Below are positions 6,101 through 8,481 of a stretch of 8,481 nt of DNA, in pieces; the stretch's first letter is position 1; every line of letters begins with the position of its first letter. Origin of the DNA: Nitriliruptoraceae bacterium. GTDB taxonomy: Bacteria > Actinomycetota > Nitriliruptoria > Nitriliruptorales > Nitriliruptoraceae. Location: the NCBI GenBank assembly GCA_007121975.1, contig SKJO01000157.1:1-8481 (forward strand), given 5' to 3'. The translations under genes were made by a program, and so were the position numbers. A model generated the notes under the pieces. That model saw only the letters and a list, made by a program, of their open reading frames with translations. It made no database searches and was not told where the DNA came from.

Positions 6101-7120
6101 TCACGCGTCGATGCGGCGCTCCAGCACGTCGGTGCGCCGCACCACGCGCATGCCGGCCCGGCGGTACAGCGCGACGGCTCCGTCGAGATCGACGTCATCG
6201 ACGTCGAGCGCCGCCCCGGTCAACCCGCGACGCCGGAAGCCGGCGAAGGCCGTGCGCAGCAGCGCCATGCCCACTCCCCGGCGCCGCCAGCCGGGGACCA
6301 CGGCCAGATCCCGCACCAGCCCGTCGTGGGCGGCACCCGGAGACTCGGCGCGGCACACCGCGAGGCCCACGACCTCGCCGGGGGCGCCCACGACCTCACC
6401 GGCGGCGGTCTCGGCGAGCAGGATCAGGTCGGGGTCGAAGCCCTCCCGGCCGAACCGGTCGACGATGAAGTCCTCGCGCCCGATCGGTAGGTGGGTCGGC
6501 ACGTCGGCGAACGCCGACCGGTGGGCCCGCCAGATGCGCTCCTCGTCCTGTCCGGGGACCATGGACCGGACGTGCACCCCCGGGGGCCAGGCCGGTGCGG
6601 GTGGGGCGGCGTGCAGGTCCAGCCGCAGGGTCAGCAGGTGACGAACGGGGTGCAACCCGCGCCGGGCGAAGAACGCACGTGCTTCGTCGTCGCCGTCCAC
6701 GACCGTGGTGGTCAGCAGCGCCGAGGTTCGGCCACGCGCACGTGCCTCGTGGCGGGCACGTTCGATGGCCTGGCCCACCAGGAAGCGTCCGATTCCCCGG
6801 CCGGTGTGCGTCGGGTGCACGCGACCGTCGCTGGTCACGACCACCTCGCCGTCGAAGGGATCCACCTCGACGTCGAGGTCGGCATAGGCGACCAGCGCTG
6901 GCCCGGCCTCGGGGTCCTCGACCAGCAGCGCATCGGTCAGGTCCGCGAGTTGCGACCACCGTGCCTCGAGGTCCCCCCGACGCACCGTGACGGCGCCCAC
7001 CCTGGCCAGCGAGCAGGTGGCGTACAGCGCCGCCACCGCCGAAAGGTCCGGCCCAGCGGCGGCACGGGTCATGAGGCCTGCGGGCACCGGCGGTGCCGGG
7101 CGCGGATCGTCGGGTGGCAT
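6101..7120 (-). CDS. Tandem GNAT-domain acetyltransferase (MshD-like layout)
   Basis: This is a 339-residue protein with two GNAT folds. Domain 1 (about 17-168) carries VHPTHTGRGIG at 101-111; the Q/R that normally opens the acetyl-CoA loop is Thr106, so acetyl-CoA binding there may be weak. Domain 2 (about 182-336) carries a canonical RxxGxG loop, Arg279 to Gly284 in LAVVPGWRRRGVG, and the usual C-terminal LDVDDVDLDGAVALYRRAGMRVV signature. This half is the likely catalytic one. Two-domain GNATs of this size include mycothiol synthase MshD, which would suit an actinobacterium, but I cannot show the mycothiol substrate from sequence. Other tandem GNATs modify antibiotics, peptides or proteins. 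A 21-base in-frame duplication lies in domain 2. The start is ATG 7120-7118, six bases after TAGCAT on the minus strand, so it may be leaderless; ATG at codon 17 is the alternative. It faces serB and diverges from the next gene. Confidence 0.82.
   Translation of the reverse strand: MPPDDPRPAPPVPAGLMTRAAAGPDLSAVAALYATCSLARVGAVTVRRGDLEARWSQLADLTDALLVEDPEAGPALVAYADLDVEVDPFDGEVVVTSDGRVHPTHTGRGIGRFLVGQAIERARHEARARGRTSALLTTTVVDGDDEARAFFARRGLHPVRHLLTLRLDLHAAPPAPAWPPGVHVRSMVPGQDEERIWRAHRSAFADVPTHLPIGREDFIVDRFGREGFDPDLILLAETAAGEVVGAPGEVVGLAVCRAESPGAAHDGLVRDLAVVPGWRRRGVGMALLRTAFAGFRRRGLTGAALDVDDVDLDGAVALYRRAGMRVVRRTDVLERRIDA
6365..6406 (-). repeat. 21-base tandem duplication inside the GNAT gene
   Basis: The segments 6365-6385 and 6386-6406 match at 19 of 21 positions and lie directly next to each other. 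On the coding strand they give AAGEVVG followed by APGEVVG (residues about 239-252), just before the core strand of GNAT domain 2. The duplication keeps the frame and probably lengthens a hairpin loop between two strands. Confidence 0.85.
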
Positions 7121-7199
7121 CCCGCGATGCTACGGGGATCGGGCCCACTACCCTCGTGGGTCGTTGCACCAAGCGCCCGTCCCCGGCAAGGAGCCCGGT
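7121..7199. promoter_or_regulatory. Divergent promoter region, GNAT gene / ART-like gene
   Basis: This 79-base gap serves two divergent genes. On the minus strand, TAGCAT (7132-7127) ends six bases before the ATG of the acetyltransferase, which suggests a leaderless transcript. On the plus strand, TACCCT (7149-7154) is a -10 candidate for the 7200 gene, giving a leader of roughly 38 bases with AAGGAG at 7188-7193. The plus hexamer lies inside a small inverted repeat, CCCAC (7144-7148) and GTGGG (7156-7160), which could be an operator or chance. No -35 hexamer is convincing for either gene. Confidence 0.42.
7188..7193 (+). promoter_or_regulatory. Ribosome binding site fixing the GTG start at 7200
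   Basis: AAGGAG, a strong Shine-Dalgarno match, ends six bases before GTG 7200-7202. The frame is open upstream to 6987, but that part runs antisense to the acetyltransferase gene. Confidence 0.75.
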
Positions 7200-8000
7200 G
7201 TGCCACGCGTCACCCTCTACCACCTCACCCGGCCGCGGCGGCTGCCGCTGATCGAGGAGAAGGGGCTGCGCACGCGGGCGGACCTGTCGGGAGTTCTCGG
7301 CCCGCCGGGCGACTTCGATGCTGCGGCGCCGGGGCGCTACGCCCACGGCAAGCGGGTTTCGGGGTGGTGGTCGTTGGAGCATGCGCGCACCCGGACCGGC
7401 GAGCACGGTGGTGGGCTGGTCAGCTACACCGTCGATCCGGCCAAGACCCTGGCGGCGCCCGCCGGCGAGCGCACGACGGCCGATGCCGACGCCTACTGGG
7501 CGGCTGCCCGGCCGCTGCGCGACTGGCTGGCCGACGGGGAGCCGCCCGTGGACCTCGAGGTCCACCAGAACCTGCCGGTGCGCGCCAAGCACGTACGTCT
7601 GCACGCCCCGCTGGTGACCGAGGACGAGCTCGGGCCCTACGCCCCCCTGGTGGCGGCGATCGCCGATTCGGACCGGTTGTCGGCCAAGGCGCTGATGCAC
7701 CTGGCGATCATCGCCGCCGACGGGGATTTCGACGCGCCGGCGTTCACCGCGGCCTGCGCGCTGGCCTGGCGTGATGAGCCCGATGACGACGGGCTCATCC
7801 GAGAGCTGCGTCAGATCGGGCCCGACAACGTCGCCAGCGCCGTGCTCGCCGAGCTCAACGCCACCGCTCCCGAAGCGGTGCCGGTACTGCGTGAGGTGCT
7901 CGAGGAGACCCGCGAGTGGGCCGAGGAGCACGGAATCGGCGACAAGGACGGCATGTTCGCCCGCACGTCAGAGTTGCTCGGCCTGCTCGCCGACGACTGA
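7200..8000 (+). CDS. Uncharacterised 266-residue protein, possibly ADP-ribosyltransferase-fold at its N-terminus
   Basis: I do not recognise this family by name. It opens VPRVTLYHLTRPRRLPLIEEKGL, a His-Thr motif followed by a short helix ending in GL. This is the opening seen in ART-fold proteins such as DarT, and KptA-type enzymes begin in a comparable way. Further on, LEVHQNLPVRAKHVRL (119-134, Glu120) resembles the glutamate strand followed by an 'I-P-P-x-I' turn that ends such domains. Between them RVSGWWSLEHARTRTG (52-67) could be the middle strand. The second half (about 145-266) is acidic, helical and without known motifs. There is no signal peptide, membrane segment or cysteine cluster. 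The ART reading is inference from a few residues; a plain conserved hypothetical is equally possible. No antitoxin-like macrodomain gene is adjacent, which argues against a DarTG-type toxin pair. The gene has its own promoter and converges with the cold-shock-like gene. Confidence 0.8.
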   Translation: MPRVTLYHLTRPRRLPLIEEKGLRTRADLSGVLGPPGDFDAAAPGRYAHGKRVSGWWSLEHARTRTGEHGGGLVSYTVDPAKTLAAPAGERTTADADAYWAAARPLRDWLADGEPPVDLEVHQNLPVRAKHVRLHAPLVTEDELGPYAPLVAAIADSDRLSAKALMHLAIIAADGDFDAPAFTAACALAWRDEPDDDGLIRELRQIGPDNVASAVLAELNATAPEAVPVLREVLEETREWAEEHGIGDKDGMFARTSELLGLLADD

Positions 8001-8002
8001 CC

Positions 8003-8037
8003 GCCGCGCCGAAGCTGCGCCACGGGCGGGCTGCGGC
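8003..8037. terminator. Weak candidate hairpin in the convergent gap before the cold-shock-like gene
   Basis: GCCGC-GCC (8003-8010) can pair with GGC-T-GCGGC (8029-8037), eight base pairs with one bulged T and an 18-base loop. It fills the 37-base gap between two convergent stop codons. There is no T-run, and the bulge and large loop make the call weak. Confidence 0.3.
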
Positions 8038-8244
8038 CTACAGGCTCACGAGATTGAGCCGGATGACGGTGGGCTCGTCGTCGTCCTCCTCGAGCTCGAA
8101 GCGCACGCGCTGGCCGATGCGCAGTTCCAGCAGCCCCGAGGCCCGGAACGCCTCGGCATCGAAGGGCAGCTCACGCAGGCTGTCGTCGAGCAGCGAGCCG
8201 GACCTCGTGCCGGGGTCGAAGTTGCGGACCGTTCCTTGGGGCAT
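8038..8244 (-). CDS. Small cold-shock-domain-like protein lacking canonical RNP motifs
   Basis: This 68-residue protein is about the size of a bacterial Csp. It keeps the fold outline: MPQGTVRNFDPGTRSG at the start matches the first strands of GTVKWFN...KGFGFI, and the end, LRIGQRVRFELEEDDDEPTVIRLNLVSL, matches the last strands (GQRVEFE...A.NV). The nucleic-acid-binding features are missing. The Trp of KWF is Asn8, the RNP1 block KGFGFI reads RSGSLL (14-19), and the RNP2 block VFVH reads LPFD (26-29). It is acidic, with a Glu/Asp run at 50-57. It may be an atypical Csp that no longer binds RNA in the standard way, or an OB-fold protein with another partner. The start is ATG 8244-8242 with GAGG eight bases upstream. 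A longer reading to 8478 lacks homologous sequence and crosses the promoter. The -10 candidate is TAGTCT at 8284-8279. Confidence 0.78.
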   Translation of the reverse strand: MPQGTVRNFDPGTRSGSLLDDSLRELPFDAEAFRASGLLELRIGQRVRFELEEDDDEPTVIRLNLVSL

Positions 8245-8352
8245 GGGGGCGACCTCGCGCAGGTGGGCGACGGGTGGCAGACTAGCGTCCCGACGCTGCC
8301 GGCCCCTGGTCGCGCCATCGCGCGGGGGCCGTTGCGCTGAGGGAGGGCGAGG
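8245..8352. promoter_or_regulatory. Divergent promoter with overlapping -10 hexamers, cold-shock-like gene / partial gene
   Basis: In AGACTAGCGT (8279-8288) the minus-strand TAGTCT (8284-8279) and the plus-strand TAGCGT (8283-8288) share the central TA. They would drive the cold-shock-like gene (leader about 27 bases) and the partial gene at 8353 (leader about 57 bases). An inverted repeat GCGTC-CC-GACGC (8285-8296) starts inside the plus hexamer. The plus leader also contains a possible hairpin, GGCCCC (8301-8306) with GGGGCC (8325-8330) and an inner CGCG/CGCG stem. No -35 hexamer is clear. Confidence 0.42.
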
Positions 8353-8481
8353 ATGTCGGGAACGCCGGGTTCCGAGGACCGTGGCCAGCCGCCGCCGGAC
8401 CGGTCGAGCTCCGCCGGTCGGCAAGGGGGCGCGGCTGATCGCGGGAGGCACGGCCCGGCGCGGCCGCCCGGTCCGCACGAC
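8353..8481 (+). CDS. N-terminal fragment of an unidentified protein, cut by the window end
   Basis: ATG at 8353 is preceded by GGGAGG (8341-8346) with six bases between, and the frame stays open to the last base, giving 43 residues. The visible part begins MSGTPGSEDRGQPPPDRSSS and continues rich in Gly, Pro, Arg and Ala, with no hydrophobic segment. Such leaders often precede the first membrane or catalytic domain in actinobacterial proteins, as the DUF368 protein in this window also shows, so the fold must lie beyond the window. No function can be given. The gene call rests on the Shine-Dalgarno, the divergent promoter and the open frame, and is weaker than for the others. Confidence 0.5.
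   Translation, partial: MSGTPGSEDRGQPPPDRSSSAGRQGGAADRGRHGPARPPGPHD

Noticed and set aside
2221..6104. Very long open frames on the minus strand (2221-3915 and 3912-6104) and others antisense to recognised genes
   Set aside because: They are the third-position shadow of GC-rich genes. Their translations are Arg/Ala/Gly/Pro-rich with no domain, while the opposite or other frame encodes DUF368, DapC and SerB with intact motifs.
4831..7210. Shared 10-mer TGCCACGCGT near the serB start (4831-4840) and the 7200 gene start (7201-7210)
   Set aside because: It lies at different offsets from the two start codons, partly within coding sequence. One repeat of ten GC-rich bases in this window is not strong evidence of a site.
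6396..7931. Minus-strand 511-codon frame across the GNAT and ART-like genes
   Set aside because: It runs through two well-supported genes and a divergent promoter region, and its product is low-complexity.
7200..8244. Toxin-antitoxin pair made of the ART-like gene and the cold-shock-like gene
   Set aside because: The genes are convergent with separate promoters, the second is not a macrodomain or a known antitoxin, and the ART assignment is itself uncertain.
1..8481. Mobile element, prophage, CRISPR array, tRNA or riboswitch
   Set aside because: I saw no transposase, integrase, long terminal inverted repeats, regularly spaced repeats, cloverleaf or known aptamer pattern. Composition is uniform across the window.

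Overview
The window looks like ordinary chromosomal DNA from a free-living, very GC-rich bacterium of the Actinomycetota type. The evidence is the strong G/C bias at third codon positions, GTG starts, short intergenic gaps, several apparently leaderless starts, a mycobacterial-type DapD, and a SerB with two ACT domains before its HAD domain. A lineage such as Acidimicrobiia is possible, but the sequence alone does not settle it. I see no RNA gene, transposon, phage gene, CRISPR array or origin.

Left part (1-4789): three genes of the succinylase branch of meso-diaminopimelate/lysine synthesis. dapD and dapE form a tight two-gene operon on the minus strand, with a 7-base gap. Divergent from dapD is a DUF368 membrane protein, a family recently shown to return polyprenyl phosphate across the membrane. 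Convergent with it is dapC on the minus strand. DapD, DapC and DapE carry out succinylation, transamination and desuccinylation in that order. The DUF368 protein would recycle the lipid carrier for the same end product, peptidoglycan.

Middle part (4790-7120): dapC and serB (phosphoserine phosphatase) diverge from a 49-base gap. This gap holds a perfect 9-base inverted repeat, each arm carrying a TAGGCT -10 hexamer aimed at one gene, and both starts look leaderless. serB converges with a tandem-GNAT acetyltransferase on the minus strand.

Right part (7121-8481): divergent from the acetyltransferase is an unfamiliar 266-residue protein whose N-terminal half recalls ADP-ribosyltransferase-fold proteins. 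It converges with a 68-residue cold-shock-domain-like protein that has lost its usual nucleic-acid-binding motifs. The last gene, on the plus strand, runs off the window end, and only its low-complexity N-terminus is visible.

Strands alternate throughout, giving four divergent promoter regions and three convergent junctions. TANNNT-type -10 hexamers can be placed before all eight transcription units. I do not see a clearly new multi-gene system. The points most worth a second look are the symmetric dapC/serB promoter, the ART-like orphan, the degenerate cold-shock protein and several small in-frame duplications.
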